In this document: in pieces, positions 8,943 to 17,785 of the stretch
How the letters are laid out: every line of letters begins with the position of its first letter
How positions within the stretch are numbered: position 1 is the first letter of the stretch
NCBI GenBank assembly: GCA_934524985.1
Contig: CAKSYT010000001.1
Coordinates: forward strand, 124,001 to 188,000
From: an uncultured Faecalibacterium sp.
GTDB lineage: Bacteria; Bacillota; Clostridia; Oscillospirales; Ruminococcaceae
DNA: 64,000 nt
Direction: 5' to 3'
Made by a program: the position numbers and the translations under genes
The notes under the pieces: generated by a model
Seen by the model: only the letters and a program-made list of their open reading frames with translations
The model's database searches: none
What the model was told of the DNA's origin: nothing

Positions 8943-8978
8943 GCCCGGCTGGGAGAAATGCCCCCGGCCGGGCTTTTT
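8943..8978 (+). terminator. Rho-independent terminator inside the phage module
   Basis: A GC-rich stem of 11 pairs, one of them G-T (GCCCGGCTGGG with CCCCGGCCGGGC), is followed by TTTTT. It separates the capsid group from the connector/tail group and may limit expression of the latter. Confidence 0.75.
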
Positions 8979-8997
8979 ATAAAAAGGATGTGATGAG

Positions 8998-9381
8998 ATG
9001 ACCATAGGAGAGGCTTTGGAGCGTGCCGAGCAGCTGCGCCCAAACTGCCGCATTGAAACCGAGACCCGGCTGCAATGGCTGCGGGAGGCGGACGCCCTGC
9101 TGCGCACAAAGCTGTTTGACCGCAGCGCCGCCGGGGCGTTTGACGCGGTGGGCGCAGACCGTCCGTGGGAGCAGCCGGTACAGGACGACCAGACGCTGTT
9201 GGCACCGCCGCCCTTTGATGCGCTGTACCCGCACCTGCTGTGTGCGCAGATGGATGCCGCCTTGGGCGAGACCGACCGCTACGCCGGGGAGCAGGCGCAG
9301 TACAACGCCCTGTATGCAGAGCTGGCGGTCTGGCTGCGGCAGAACTACCCGCCCCGCAGCCGGGCGCAGTGGCGCTGGTAA
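8998..9381 (+). CDS. Phage head-tail adaptor-like protein
   Basis: This 127-residue, mainly helical protein begins MTIGEALERAEQL, has a central PFDALYPHLLCAQMDAALGE block and ends in a basic tail. Small helical proteins in this position form the ring below the portal (gp4/gp6-like adaptors). The assignment rests on size, helicity and position. The next gene starts 12 nt after its stop. Confidence 0.6.
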   Translation: MTIGEALERAEQLRPNCRIETETRLQWLREADALLRTKLFDRSAAGAFDAVGADRPWEQPVQDDQTLLAPPPFDALYPHLLCAQMDAALGETDRYAGEQAQYNALYAELAVWLRQNYPPRSRAQWRW

Positions 9382-9393
9382 GGGGGTGAGGCC

Positions 9394-11274
9394 ATGGTAC
9401 TGGCAGACAGAATACGGCTTGCCAACACCCGGCAGCTGCTGCGGGCCTTTGGCGGTCTGAACGAGACTTACGGCTGCTCGGAGGCGGAGTACAGCGCCGG
9501 AGTGAACTTTTCTACCCGGGATTTCCCCGCCCTGAGCACCCGCACGCCCCGCCGCAAGCTGCGGGCGCTGACCGGCCTGAACGGGATGTACCACCTGAAC
9601 GGTCTGTTGACCGTCTGCGGGCGGGATATCACCTATACCCCGGACGATGCCGCCGCCCCGGCGGTGACAAAGCCGGACGCCGTGACCGATGGCCGCAAGG
9701 CGCTGGTGGGCATCGGCACAAAGATCCTGATCTTCCCGGACAAGCTGGCCTTTGATACGGCAGACGGCAGCGTGACCGCACTGGGGGCGCTGTGGACGGC
9801 GGCGGGCAAAAGCGTGACCTTTGCCCCCTGCGATGCCGCAGGCAAGACCTATCAGGTGGAAGCTTTTGGCCGGGACGAGCCCGCCGAACCGGCAGACGGG
9901 CAGCTGTTTTTAAAGGTAGAGGATGCCGACCATCCATGGCGGTATGACGGCACGCTGGAGATGTACAGCAAAAACTCCGGCAGCTGGGCGGCTATCCCGC
10001 TGGAATACTGCCGCATCACGGCGGCAGGGCTGGGGGAACTGTTCCGGCAGTGGGACACCGTGACTGTACAGGGTGCAGCCGCCGAAGCGGCGGGGCAGAG
10101 CCCGGAGCTGAACGGAGACCAGATCGTGTACGACGTGGGCGAGGACTGGCTGCGGGTGCGCTGCACCCCGCAGGGCGAGTATTTCTACGGCACACTGGTG
10201 CAGAACGCCGCCGCCGCCCAGTGGCAGAGCATGGACGGCAAGCAGCACCGCAGTGTGGAGACAACCCAGACGGTATCCATGGAGCGCCGGGTGCCGGAGC
10301 TGGATTTTGTGACCGAGTGCGACAACCGGGTGTGGGGCTGCAACAGCAAAGAGAACGTTATCTACGGCTGCAAGCTGGGCGACCCCACCAACTGGTTCAG
10401 CTACCGGGGCATTGCCGCAGACAGCTACGCCGTCACCGTGGGCAGCGACGGTGCCTTTACCGGGGCGGCTTCCTGCATGGGCTATGCGCTGTTCTTTAAA
10501 GAGAACACCCTGCACAAGCTGTACGGCTCCAAGCCTTCGGATTTTCAGCTTTCCAGCCTGCGCTGCCGGGGCGTGGCCAAAAACGCCGCCCGCAGCCTGT
10601 GCGTGCTGAACGAGACGCTGTATTATCTCTCGCCGGACGGTGTTATGGCGTGGGACGGCAGTCTGCCCACCAAGGTGTCCGGCGCGTTGGATGCTGCAAA
10701 GCTTGCCAACGTGCAAAGTGCCGTGGGCGGTGCGCTGGATGGCCGGTACTACCTGCACATCTCCCGGGAGAGCGCCCGGCTGCTGGTCTACGATACCGAG
10801 AAGGGGCTGTGGAGCGAGGAGGACGTCTGCTCCTGCGATATGACCAGCACCGGCGGGCAGCTTTATCTGTGGGACGGGCAGGCGCTGTGGGCGGCAGACC
10901 CTACCCGCGAGCCGGACTGGCAGACCACCGACGGCGTGGAGACGGACATCCCCTTTGAGCTGGTCACCGGCGATGTGGGGCTGGACGGCACCGAGCAGCG
11001 GTATCTCTCCCGGCTGACTTTGCGTCTGGACGCCGAACGCACCAGCACAGTAGAAGTGGCGGTAAGCTATGACGGCGGCGCGTGGGAGACGGTAGCTTCC
11101 CTTGCCGCCCAAGGCAGCCGCCGCAGCCATGACCTGCCCTTTGTGCCCCGGCGGTGCGGATCACTGCGGCTGCGGCTGCGCGGCAAGGGGCAGATCACTT
11201 TGCGCGGACTTGTGCGCACCATCGCCCCGGCAAAGGGAAAATTATGGGAGGAGGATGCCTCATGGCAAGCATGA
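9394..11274 (+). CDS. Large phage structural protein, possible tail nozzle
   Basis: The 626-residue protein is dominated by short beta strands with repeated Trp, Tyr and Gly spacing (for example DNRVWGCNSKENVIYG, LYYLSPDGVMAWDG, GQLYLWDGQALWAAD). This is the look of a beta-propeller. In P22-like podophages a propeller nozzle (gp10) follows the adaptor, and the same order here supports a similar role. No enzyme motif and no membrane segment are seen. The function is inferred and the frame is undamaged. Confidence 0.6.
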   Translation: MVLADRIRLANTRQLLRAFGGLNETYGCSEAEYSAGVNFSTRDFPALSTRTPRRKLRALTGLNGMYHLNGLLTVCGRDITYTPDDAAAPAVTKPDAVTDGRKALVGIGTKILIFPDKLAFDTADGSVTALGALWTAAGKSVTFAPCDAAGKTYQVEAFGRDEPAEPADGQLFLKVEDADHPWRYDGTLEMYSKNSGSWAAIPLEYCRITAAGLGELFRQWDTVTVQGAAAEAAGQSPELNGDQIVYDVGEDWLRVRCTPQGEYFYGTLVQNAAAAQWQSMDGKQHRSVETTQTVSMERRVPELDFVTECDNRVWGCNSKENVIYGCKLGDPTNWFSYRGIAADSYAVTVGSDGAFTGAASCMGYALFFKENTLHKLYGSKPSDFQLSSLRCRGVAKNAARSLCVLNETLYYLSPDGVMAWDGSLPTKVSGALDAAKLANVQSAVGGALDGRYYLHISRESARLLVYDTEKGLWSEEDVCSCDMTSTGGQLYLWDGQALWAADPTREPDWQTTDGVETDIPFELVTGDVGLDGTEQRYLSRLTLRLDAERTSTVEVAVSYDGGAWETVASLAAQGSRRSHDLPFVPRRCGSLRLRLRGKGQITLRGLVRTIAPAKGKLWEEDASWQA

Positions 11275-11447
11275 ACGGCCTGAGCAAGCTGGGTCTGCCC
11301 AAGTTTAGCGACAACATGGACGCGGAGGATGCCCGGGCACTGCGCAGCTATCTGTACCAGATGCAGGAGCAGCTGCAGTATGTACTGACCAATCTGGATA
11401 CGGAAAATATGTCCGACACCCTGCGCAGCAAGCTGCAGGGATTATAA
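11262..11447 (+). CDS. Small phage protein, unknown
   Basis: This is a 61-residue helical protein with the block EDARALRSYLYQMQEQLQYVLTNLD, likely a short coiled coil. The ATG at 11262 lies 7 nt after GGGAGGAGG and overlaps the end of the upstream gene. It is tightly coupled to its neighbours and so probably a virion or assembly component. I do not recognise the family's function. Confidence 0.7.
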   Translation: MASMNGLSKLGLPKFSDNMDAEDARALRSYLYQMQEQLQYVLTNLDTENMSDTLRSKLQGL

Positions 11448-11465
11448 GAACGAAAGGAGAATTAT

Positions 11466-12806
11466 ATGGCATCCAAAAAGAAGGAGGAATTGCTGCAGCC
11501 GGAGGTGCAAACGCAGGCACAGCCCGCTGCGCAGCCCACTTACAGCACGGAGGGGCTGAACAGCCGCGCCGATGTGGAAAAGGCCATGGCAAACGTCAGC
11601 TACCGCCCCGGTCAGCAGGTGACCGATGCGGCCGACGCCCTGAAGCAGTGGCAGCAGAACCACCCCGCAAACTATCAGAGCAGCTATCAGGATAAGATCA
11701 ACAGCCTGCTGGGGCAGCTGCTGGAACGGGAGAATTTTCAGTACAGCTACACCCGCGACCCGCTTTACCGCCAGTACGAGCAGCTGTATACCCAGAACGC
11801 CCACAACGCCAGCGCGGATGCGGCGGCGCAGGCCGCTGCCCTGACCGGCGGCTACGGCTCCAGCTATGCCACCAGTGCGGCGCAGCAGGCCTATCAGCAG
11901 CAGATCGGCGGGTTGGCCAGCGCCATCCCCACCCTGTACAATCTGGCGCTGGATACCTACCAGAGCGGCGGCGAGGAGCTGGTGAACCGGTTGGACCAGC
12001 TGAACGGACAGGAACAGAACGCCCAGACCCTGTACGACCGTCAGCTGCAGGACTACTACACCCAATTGCAGCAGAAGGGCGAGGCCTACAACGACGCCTA
12101 CGCCAAGGACTACGGCCAGTATCAGGAGCACCTGAACCGGCTGGACACCCTGCACGGCTACTACACCGCGCAGGAGCAGGCGGAGATCAGCCAGCGCCAG
12201 CAGGCATTCAACAACATCATGACGGTGCTGGGCGTCATCGGGGATGTGGTGCAGCTGGCCATTACCGGCACCACCGGTCTGGGCAGTCTGGCGGGCAGCC
12301 TGCTGAACACCGGGTATAACATCTACTCCGGCAACCGCGCCTACGAGGCCGAGCGCGCCGACACTCAGTGGAGCCAGCAGATGCAGGAGAAGCAGCGTCA
12401 GGACGCACTGACCCAGCAGCAGTACGACAACACCGCCAGCGAGCGCGCCTATCAGGATGCGCTGAAGCAGCAGGCCTTCAACAACAACGTGACCACCCAG
12501 AAGCTGAACATCGCCAAGGGCGAGTGGGCGCTGAAGCAGGCAAACGCCCAGCAGAAGGCTGCACAGGCCGCCGGTAGGGCGGCGGCTGCGGGCACAAAGT
12601 CCGGCAGCTCCGGCAGCGGAAAGACCACCGGCAGCAGCGGCTCTGCTTCCGGCGGCAGCCGCAGCACCGTCAGCGCCGGGGTGCCCTACACGGCAGCGCT
12701 GCTGCACAGTCAGGGCAAGAGCGATGTAGCCATCACCTCTGCCCTGCGGCAGGAGGGCTACACCCCCGCCCAGATCGCAAAGATCTTACAGGAGATGAAT
12801 AAGTAA
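11466..12806 (+). CDS. Probable phage DNA-ejection (internal virion) protein
   Basis: The 446-residue protein is very rich in Gln, Ala, Tyr and Ser and helical throughout. One hydrophobic stretch lies near residues 250-290 (VLGVIGDVVQLAITGTTGLG) and a Ser/Gly-rich low-complexity linker near 375-400. The C-terminus resembles a small helical bundle. Ejection proteins of short-tailed phages combine such helices with a membrane-active segment and sit last in the structural order, as here. This is the last phage gene; no spike, holin or endolysin follows. Confidence 0.5.
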   Translation: MASKKKEELLQPEVQTQAQPAAQPTYSTEGLNSRADVEKAMANVSYRPGQQVTDAADALKQWQQNHPANYQSSYQDKINSLLGQLLERENFQYSYTRDPLYRQYEQLYTQNAHNASADAAAQAAALTGGYGSSYATSAAQQAYQQQIGGLASAIPTLYNLALDTYQSGGEELVNRLDQLNGQEQNAQTLYDRQLQDYYTQLQQKGEAYNDAYAKDYGQYQEHLNRLDTLHGYYTAQEQAEISQRQQAFNNIMTVLGVIGDVVQLAITGTTGLGSLAGSLLNTGYNIYSGNRAYEAERADTQWSQQMQEKQRQDALTQQQYDNTASERAYQDALKQQAFNNNVTTQKLNIAKGEWALKQANAQQKAAQAAGRAAAAGTKSGSSGSGKTTGSSGSASGGSRSTVSAGVPYTAALLHSQGKSDVAITSALRQEGYTPAQIAKILQEMNK

Positions 12807-12825
12807 GAGCAGGGGAATGATTGGG

Positions 12826-13229
12826 AATGCCCTCCGCTTATCGGGTTGCGGCACCCAGCATCCGCTTCGTGCCTTGAGCGGCACTTGCGTCTTGCTGGCC
12901 GCTGCCCCAACAACTCCTCCCTGTTTCCGCCACTGGCGGCGGTCGTCGTCGTTGCTGCGCATATTCAGCGGAAAAATTATTTTTGTTTTCGCGTTTGTCG
13001 CGCTCTGCGGAGCGCTCCAAACGCATTTTCACAGGAAGGGGCGTGAAGGCAAACAGGTAGTTTGCCCGCAGCGCAATTGTTTCCGTAGGAAACAAGCGCT
13101 GCAACTGCCGGTTTCCGTTACGACCCCTCTGTGAAAACGCAACGCCGGGCAGACCGCAGTCTGCCCGGCGTTGCTCTATATAATAATAAAATTACCTTGA
13201 TTTATGCCCAGAGCAAAGCGGAGGGCATT
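12826..13229. repeat. 404-bp non-coding element with terminal inverted repeats and a CGCA-loop hairpin
   Basis: A 14-bp sequence AATGCCCTCCGCTT (12826-12839) returns inverted at 13216-13229. Inside are several smaller inverted segments and one perfect 14-bp stem with a CGCA loop (13141-13172), just after ACGACCCCTCTGTGAAAA. Part of the same arrangement recurs at about 17573-17650. No transposase is present. It may be a MITE-like element or a dispersed intergenic repeat. Frames within it show no coding character. Confidence 0.6.
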
Positions 13230-13266
13230 TGAAATCGTTTTGTCCTGCTGAATCGCATAGCAAAAG

Positions 13267-13298
13267 AAAAAGTCCGCTGTGAAAACAGCGGACTTTTT
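13267..13298 (-). terminator. Terminator of the tRNA-Arg/tRNA-His unit
   Basis: A perfect 14-bp stem AAAAAGTCCGCTGT / ACAGCGGACTTTTT with a GAAA-type loop lies directly after the tRNA-His gene on the minus strand. It ends in a T-rich run. Confidence 0.85.
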
Positions 13299-13300
13299 GG

Positions 13301-13378
13301 TGGGGTGCCCAGTGGGACTCGAACCCACGGTCTCCAGATCCACAATCTGGCGCGTTAACCGACTACGCTATGGGCACC
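13301..13378 (-). tRNA. tRNA-His (anticodon GTG)
   Basis: The minus-strand sequence folds as a cloverleaf. It has the extra G at position -1 opposite C73 that marks tRNA-His, T8-A9, the anticodon loop TTGTGGA and the T-loop GGTTCGAGTCC. A CCA end is encoded. Anticodon GTG reads His codons. Confidence 0.97.
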
Positions 13379-13385
13379 ACATAGA

Positions 13386-13459
<74 letters not shown>

Positions 13460-13626
13460 ACGTTGTTATCCCAATGGGTTCCATTATGGCGGCAGTTCTG
13501 TGTCGGCACAGGCTGCGAGAGAAATAATACCATACCCATCGCATTCTGTCAAGGAAAATCTGAAAAAAGTTTCAACTTTTTTGCGCTGCGGGCAAAAATG
13601 GACGCTCCGGTGTGCACAAAACCGCT

Positions 13627-14163
13627 TTACAGCAGCCACATTCCGGCACAGCCCAGCGCAAAGCCCAGCGCAAAGCCGCACACCACGTCCCGCACATGAT
13701 GTACTCCGGTGAGCACCCGCAGACAGCAGATGAGCAGGGCAATGCCCACCATCACGCAGCCCGCAGCGGGGTAGAAGTACAGCCACACCGCCGCCAGCAC
13801 GGCGGCGCTCAGCGCATGGCGGGAGGGCATGGAGTGCCCACGGCTCTCCTTTGCCACCAGCGGGGTGAAGCCGGGCTGCTCGTAAGGGCGGGGGAAGTGC
13901 AGCCGGCTGCGCAGCAGCGTGCCGCCCCAGAACACCAGCCCCGGCACAAAGACGGAGCGGGCGATGAGCACCATAAAGTCCAGCGCGGCCTGCTTTTGGG
14001 TGAGGAACAGCCGCGAGAGCCGGACGTTCAGCAGGCACAGCAGCACCGGGTAGCACACAAAGGGCACCAGCGGCAGCCACCGGTCCAGAAAAACGACCAG
14101 CCGCTTTACAGCCGGGTGGGCGCTGAACCAGTGATGGATGGGCTTATACTGTTCTGCGGTCAA
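13627..14163 (-). CDS. PAP2-family membrane phosphatase
   Basis: This integral membrane acid phosphatase is of the kind that removes phosphate from lipid carriers such as undecaprenyl pyrophosphate. The 178-residue protein has about five hydrophobic segments and all three family motifs. These are a KxxxxxxRP-like RSRLHFPRP near residue 85-92, PSRH at 113-116 and the RVLTGVHHVRD block at 149-159 with the catalytic His. The start is a TTG at 14163, 8 nt after AGGAGGT. The exact lipid substrate is not known. The gene stands alone on this strand apart from the DUF1643 gene upstream of it. Confidence 0.9.
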   Translation of the reverse strand: MTAEQYKPIHHWFSAHPAVKRLVVFLDRWLPLVPFVCYPVLLCLLNVRLSRLFLTQKQAALDFMVLIARSVFVPGLVFWGGTLLRSRLHFPRPYEQPGFTPLVAKESRGHSMPSRHALSAAVLAAVWLYFYPAAGCVMVGIALLICCLRVLTGVHHVRDVVCGFALGFALGCAGMWLL

Positions 14164-14190
14164 AGCAGGTCACCTCCTGTCGGGTGAACA

Positions 14191-14754
14191 TTAAAAGCAG
14201 GTATCCAGATAGTTTTCCACATCAAAGGGTTCTGGGGTGGAATCCTTGCGCAGGTACAGCGGATGGTGCGGGTGTCCCTTTTTGCTGCGCTTGCCAAAGG
14301 TGACCCACGGGATCTCCCGCTCCCGCGTCAGGGCCACCATCTCCCGCATCAGGCCGGGCAGGTAGTCCCGCTTTTCGATCAGGGTGCCCCATGCCGCCCA
14401 CATGGTGGGCTCGGTCTGCGCCAGCACAGCCTGCAGCCAGCGCAGGTTTTCATCGCACAGGGCGCGGTCGGGGGTCTTATCCATATCGTTGGGGTCAGTG
14501 GCGCGCTGGGGGTAGACATTGAACATGATCCAGCTGTCAAAGCCGTTGGCGGCAGCCAGACGCTCCACGCTTTTTAAGGTGGGGTCCAATGCGCCGGGCT
14601 GGGCGGTGCTGGGGTTGATGCCGATGCACACCAGCGGGTGCTTGCCCACCCGCCCCAGAACATAACGGTAGTTTTGGTAGGTGTGGGGCTCGTAATACCA
14701 GACGCCGCCGGCGTATTCGCCCGCCTCGAGCACGGGCAGAGAAACGGTCTGCAT
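14191..14754 (-). CDS. DUF1643-like protein
   Basis: This 187-residue soluble protein has the blocks LVCIGINPSTA, SWIMFNVYPQRATDPNDMD and MWAAWGTLI. I associate these with DUF1643, an uncharacterised family found in bacteria and phages. The start at 14754 follows CAGGAG by 9 nt; longer versions of the frame run antisense to the next gene and are not credible. It is probably co-transcribed with the downstream PAP2 gene, 27 nt away. No function is assigned. Confidence 0.85.
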   Translation of the reverse strand: MQTVSLPVLEAGEYAGGVWYYEPHTYQNYRYVLGRVGKHPLVCIGINPSTAQPGALDPTLKSVERLAAANGFDSWIMFNVYPQRATDPNDMDKTPDRALCDENLRWLQAVLAQTEPTMWAAWGTLIEKRDYLPGLMREMVALTREREIPWVTFGKRSKKGHPHHPLYLRKDSTPEPFDVENYLDTCF

Positions 14755-14790
14755 GATAGTAAACTCCTGTCGGTTTTGAATATCAGTATT

Positions 14791-14819
14791 ATCGTACCTG
14801 AATCTACCGGGAAAATCAA
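14791..14819 (-). promoter_or_regulatory. Predicted promoter of the DUF1643/PAP2 unit
   Basis: On the minus strand TTGATT (14819-14814) and TACGAT (14796-14791) are 17 nt apart, about 40 nt before the start. A divergent -10-like TATACT at 14862-14867 on the plus strand could serve the next gene. Confidence 0.4.
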
Positions 14820-14928
14820 CAGTTTTAGCTCCAAAATACTGCCTTATTTCTGTTTTTGTGGTATACTGGGGGTGTTCCGGTGCGGCAGGGGGACTGCGGC
14901 ACCGCGCTTTGATAAAAAAGGAGTTCTT

Positions 14929-16860
14929 ATGCTGGAAGATTATAAAAGTGCACTGCGCGCAGGGCAGCGCGCCTATCGTGCCCGCATAGCCCGCGGCCAG
15001 TCGCCCTATCTGGCCGTGCTGGACGATGTGCTCAAGGGCGTGGATATCGTGGCGCAGGAGCCGCTGGGGCTGGTGGAGATCCCATCGGACAGCCTTGTGG
15101 GCACCAAGACCAGCGGACGGCACACGGCCTTTTCGTATGACTTTATGCCCCTGCTGGAGCCGGATACCGAGTTTGCGGCAAAGTGGTCGATCCTGTGCGA
15201 CGCCCATCTGGAAGAGGGCATCCAGACGCCCATCATCGCCTTTGAGTACATGAACCGGTTCTATGTGCAGGAGGGCAACAAGCGGGTCTCGGTGCTCAAG
15301 TATTACGGTGCCGTCAAGATCCCGGGCACGGTCACCCGGCTCATCCCTGCCCGCACCGAGGATCTGGAAAATAAAATCTACTACGAGTTTCTGGATTTCT
15401 ATAAGCTGTCCAAGGTGAACTATGTGCATTTTTCCAAGCTGGGCGGCTATAACAAACTGCAGACGCTGGTGTGCAAGGCCAGCGGCGAGGCATGGTCGGA
15501 GGACGACCGGCTGAACTTTGCCGCTTTCTACACCATGTTCCACCAGCAGTTCGAGGCCTTGGGCGGCACCTCCATGGGGCTGACCACCGGTGATGCGCTG
15601 CTGGTGTACCTGTCGGTGTACCGCTACTCCGACACCTACGATGCCACCCCTGCACAGGTGCGGCAGAACCTGGAAAAGCTGTGGAACGAGGTGAAGGTGC
15701 TCACCGAACCCCACGGCGTGGAGCTTTCGCTGGAACCGCCCAAGAGCCCCATAGAGCCGCTGTTGTCCAAGCTGAATATCTTCAGCCCCAGCAAGCAGCC
15801 CAGTGAGCTGCGGGTGGTGTTCCTCCACGAGTACAACGCCAAGATCAGCGCATGGGTGCGCGCGCATGACGAGGGGCGCGAAGCACTGGCAAAGGTTTTC
15901 CCGGACAAGGTGTATATCAGCTGCTACGAGGACGTGAACCCGGAGGTGGACGCGGAGCAGGTGCTGGAGGAGGTTGCCCACAACAATGCGGATGTGGTGT
16001 TCACCACCAGCGTGCGGATGTACAACGCCTGCCTGAGGGTGGCGGCGCAGCACCCCAAGACCCGCATCCTGAACTGCTCGCTGAACGCGCCGCACCCGCT
16101 GGTGCGCACCTACTACCCCCGCACCTATGAGGTGACCTATCTGCTGGGTATGCTGGCCGGTATCATGACCAAGACCGGGCACGTCGGCTATGTGGCGGCA
16201 AACCCCGTGTACGGCGTGCCCGCAGCGATCAACGCCTTTGCACAAGGTCTGAAGAGCGTGCGCCCGGCAGGCCGCATCTGGCTGCGCTGGGCCTGCCAGA
16301 CCGATGCCGCCCACCCGCTGGATTTTGCCGACTGCCCGGAGATCGACATGGTCTACGCCCGGGACAGCCGGGAGCCTGCCGACACCAACCGGGACTATGG
16401 CCTGTGCCGCAAGCTGCCGGACGGCAGTTTGCAGCCGCTGGGCCTGCCGATCTGGCGGTGGGATACCTTCTATGTGCAGATCGTGCGCTCCATTTTTGAC
16501 GGCAGCTGGGACAACGCAGCTACCACCCGCGCAGTGAACTACTGGTGGGGGCTGCGCAGCGGCGCAGAAGATCTGGAATATCATGAATCGCTGCCCAGCG
16601 GCACGCGGCAGCTGCTGGATCTGATGGAAACGCTGCAAGGGTCGGACAATGTGCACATCTTCCCGGAAAAGCTGTATGACAACGAGGACAACCTGCACTC
16701 CCCGGAGAATAGAGTTTACAGCCCCAAAGAGCTGATGGAGATGGATTGGCTGGATGCCTGTGTACACGGCAAGCTGCCCCATTACGATGAACTGGACGTA
16801 AAGACCCGTACCGTGCTGGCGATCAACGGACTGGACAACGTAAAGGGTCTGGAGAAATGA
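14929..16860 (+). CDS. ParB-like domain fused to a BMP/PnrA-like binding domain, cytoplasmic
   Basis: The 643-residue protein starts at 14929 after AAAAAGGAG. It has no signal peptide or lipobox. Residues about 60-145 read like a ParB/Srx-type fold: an EIPSDSL opening, EEGIQTPIIAFEY, then FYVQEGNKRVSVLKYYG and IPGTVTRLIP. EGNKR stands where ParB has its G-x-RR box. From about residue 300 to 540 the chain matches the BMP/PnrA nucleoside-binding lipoprotein fold (VVFLHEYNAKISAWVRAHDEG, YLLGMLAGIMTKTGHVGYV). Without export, this may be an intracellular sensor rather than a transporter part. It overlaps the metallophosphoesterase gene by 4 nt, so the two are translationally coupled. The ParB-like call is mine from motif reading. 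Confidence 0.75.
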   Translation: MLEDYKSALRAGQRAYRARIARGQSPYLAVLDDVLKGVDIVAQEPLGLVEIPSDSLVGTKTSGRHTAFSYDFMPLLEPDTEFAAKWSILCDAHLEEGIQTPIIAFEYMNRFYVQEGNKRVSVLKYYGAVKIPGTVTRLIPARTEDLENKIYYEFLDFYKLSKVNYVHFSKLGGYNKLQTLVCKASGEAWSEDDRLNFAAFYTMFHQQFEALGGTSMGLTTGDALLVYLSVYRYSDTYDATPAQVRQNLEKLWNEVKVLTEPHGVELSLEPPKSPIEPLLSKLNIFSPSKQPSELRVVFLHEYNAKISAWVRAHDEGREALAKVFPDKVYISCYEDVNPEVDAEQVLEEVAHNNADVVFTTSVRMYNACLRVAAQHPKTRILNCSLNAPHPLVRTYYPRTYEVTYLLGMLAGIMTKTGHVGYVAANPVYGVPAAINAFAQGLKSVRPAGRIWLRWACQTDAAHPLDFADCPEIDMVYARDSREPADTNRDYGLCRKLPDGSLQPLGLPIWRWDTFYVQIVRSIFDGSWDNAATTRAVNYWWGLRSGAEDLEYHESLPSGTRQLLDLMETLQGSDNVHIFPEKLYDNEDNLHSPENRVYSPKELMEMDWLDACVHGKLPHYDELDVKTRTVLAINGLDNVKGLEK

Positions 16861-17546
16861 GCCGGCCTGACCGGAAAAGAATGGAGCATACGAACGTGAA
16901 AATTCTTGCCATCTCAGATGTCCCGTCCAAGGCGCTGTGGGACTATGACACCCGTGCCCGGCTGGAAGGCATCGACCTGATCCTCTCCTGCGGGGATCTG
17001 CCTAAAAAGTATCTGGAATATCTCACAAACTTTACCGCTGCGCCCATCCTGTATGTGCACGGCAACCACGACGGCAGCTACCAGACCGAGGGGGAACCCG
17101 GCGGCTGCATCTGCGTGGACGATCAGGTGTACACATGGAAGGGTCTGCGCATCATGGGGCTGGGGGGCTGTCAGCGCTATAATAAAGAGGACACCTACCA
17201 GTATACCGAAAAGGCCATGCGCCGCCGTGCGCACAAGCTGGAGCATCAGGCGCACAAAAAGGGCGGCATCGACCTGCTGCTGACCCATGCCCCGGCAAAA
17301 GGGCTGAACGATGGGGACGACCGTGCCCACATGGGCTTTGCGTGCTTCAACGAGATTCTGGACGAGTACCAGCCTAAGTGGTTCATCCATGGGCACATAC
17401 ACCTGAATTACGATGCAAAGCTGCCCCGGGTATGCACCCGCGGCAACACCACCGTCATCAACGCCACCGAGCGCTATGTGTTCGAGATCCCGGACCCGGA
17501 CCCGACTGAAGAACATAAGACCCTTTGGCAGATGCTGGGGCTCTGA
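16857..17546 (+). CDS. Calcineurin-like metallophosphoesterase
   Basis: This is a cytoplasmic phosphoesterase with a binuclear metal site. The 229-residue protein shows the motif series SDVPSK (the first motif, usually D-x-H, here D without the His), CGDLPKKYLEYL, HGNHDG, LTHAP and HGHIHLN, in order and spacing. The ATG at 16857 overlaps the preceding stop (ATGA). An internal ATG at 16881 is an alternative start. Its pairing with the ParB-BMP fusion suggests a shared nucleotide-related role. The substrate is unknown. Confidence 0.88.
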   Translation: MSRPDRKRMEHTNVKILAISDVPSKALWDYDTRARLEGIDLILSCGDLPKKYLEYLTNFTAAPILYVHGNHDGSYQTEGEPGGCICVDDQVYTWKGLRIMGLGGCQRYNKEDTYQYTEKAMRRRAHKLEHQAHKKGGIDLLLTHAPAKGLNDGDDRAHMGFACFNEILDEYQPKWFIHGHIHLNYDAKLPRVCTRGNTTVINATERYVFEIPDPDPTEEHKTLWQMLGL

Positions 17547-17572
17547 CGGATTGTCGGCTCTCGAAAAAATGA

Positions 17573-17650
17573 TTTGAAATGCCCTCCGCCTTTACGACCC
17601 CACTTGTGAAAATGGGATATCGGAACGCCCGCAGGCGTTCCGATATCCCG
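17573..17650. repeat. Second copy of the CGCA-loop hairpin repeat
   Basis: AAATGCCCTCCGC, then ACGACCCC, then CTTGTGAAAA lead into a perfect 16-bp stem (17614-17629 with 17634-17649) with a CGCA loop. The lead-in matches parts of the 12826-13229 element, while the stem sequence is entirely different. It lies just after the phosphoesterase gene. Confidence 0.6.
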
Positions 17651-17678
17651 AAATTTAAAATCGTCCAGGCATAAAAAG

Positions 17679-17709
17679 AGGCCGCTGCACAGCATTTGTG
17701 CAGCGGCCT
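17679..17709. terminator. Bidirectional terminator
   Basis: A 13-bp perfect stem AGGCCGCTGCACA / TGTGCAGCGGCCT with loop GCATT is flanked by A-rich sequence on the left and TTTTGTTT on the right. It would end both the rightward phosphoesterase unit and the leftward DUF6465-like gene. Confidence 0.8.
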
Positions 17710-17785
17710 TTTTGTTTATGGAGCCTTATTGTGGGAATGGCGGGCGCAGCAGCAGTGCGGTGCTGCCTGCGGCCCTGTGAAAAAA

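Noticed and set aside
12817..13134. Short open frames inside the repeat element after the phage module
   Set aside because: They lie within inverted-repeat DNA and show no coding character; the structure is better read as a non-coding repeat.
14755..16782. Minus-strand extension that would make the DUF1643 protein over 850 residues long
   Set aside because: The extra part is antisense to the ParB-BMP fusion gene. The proper start at 14754 has a ribosome site and gives a normal family length.
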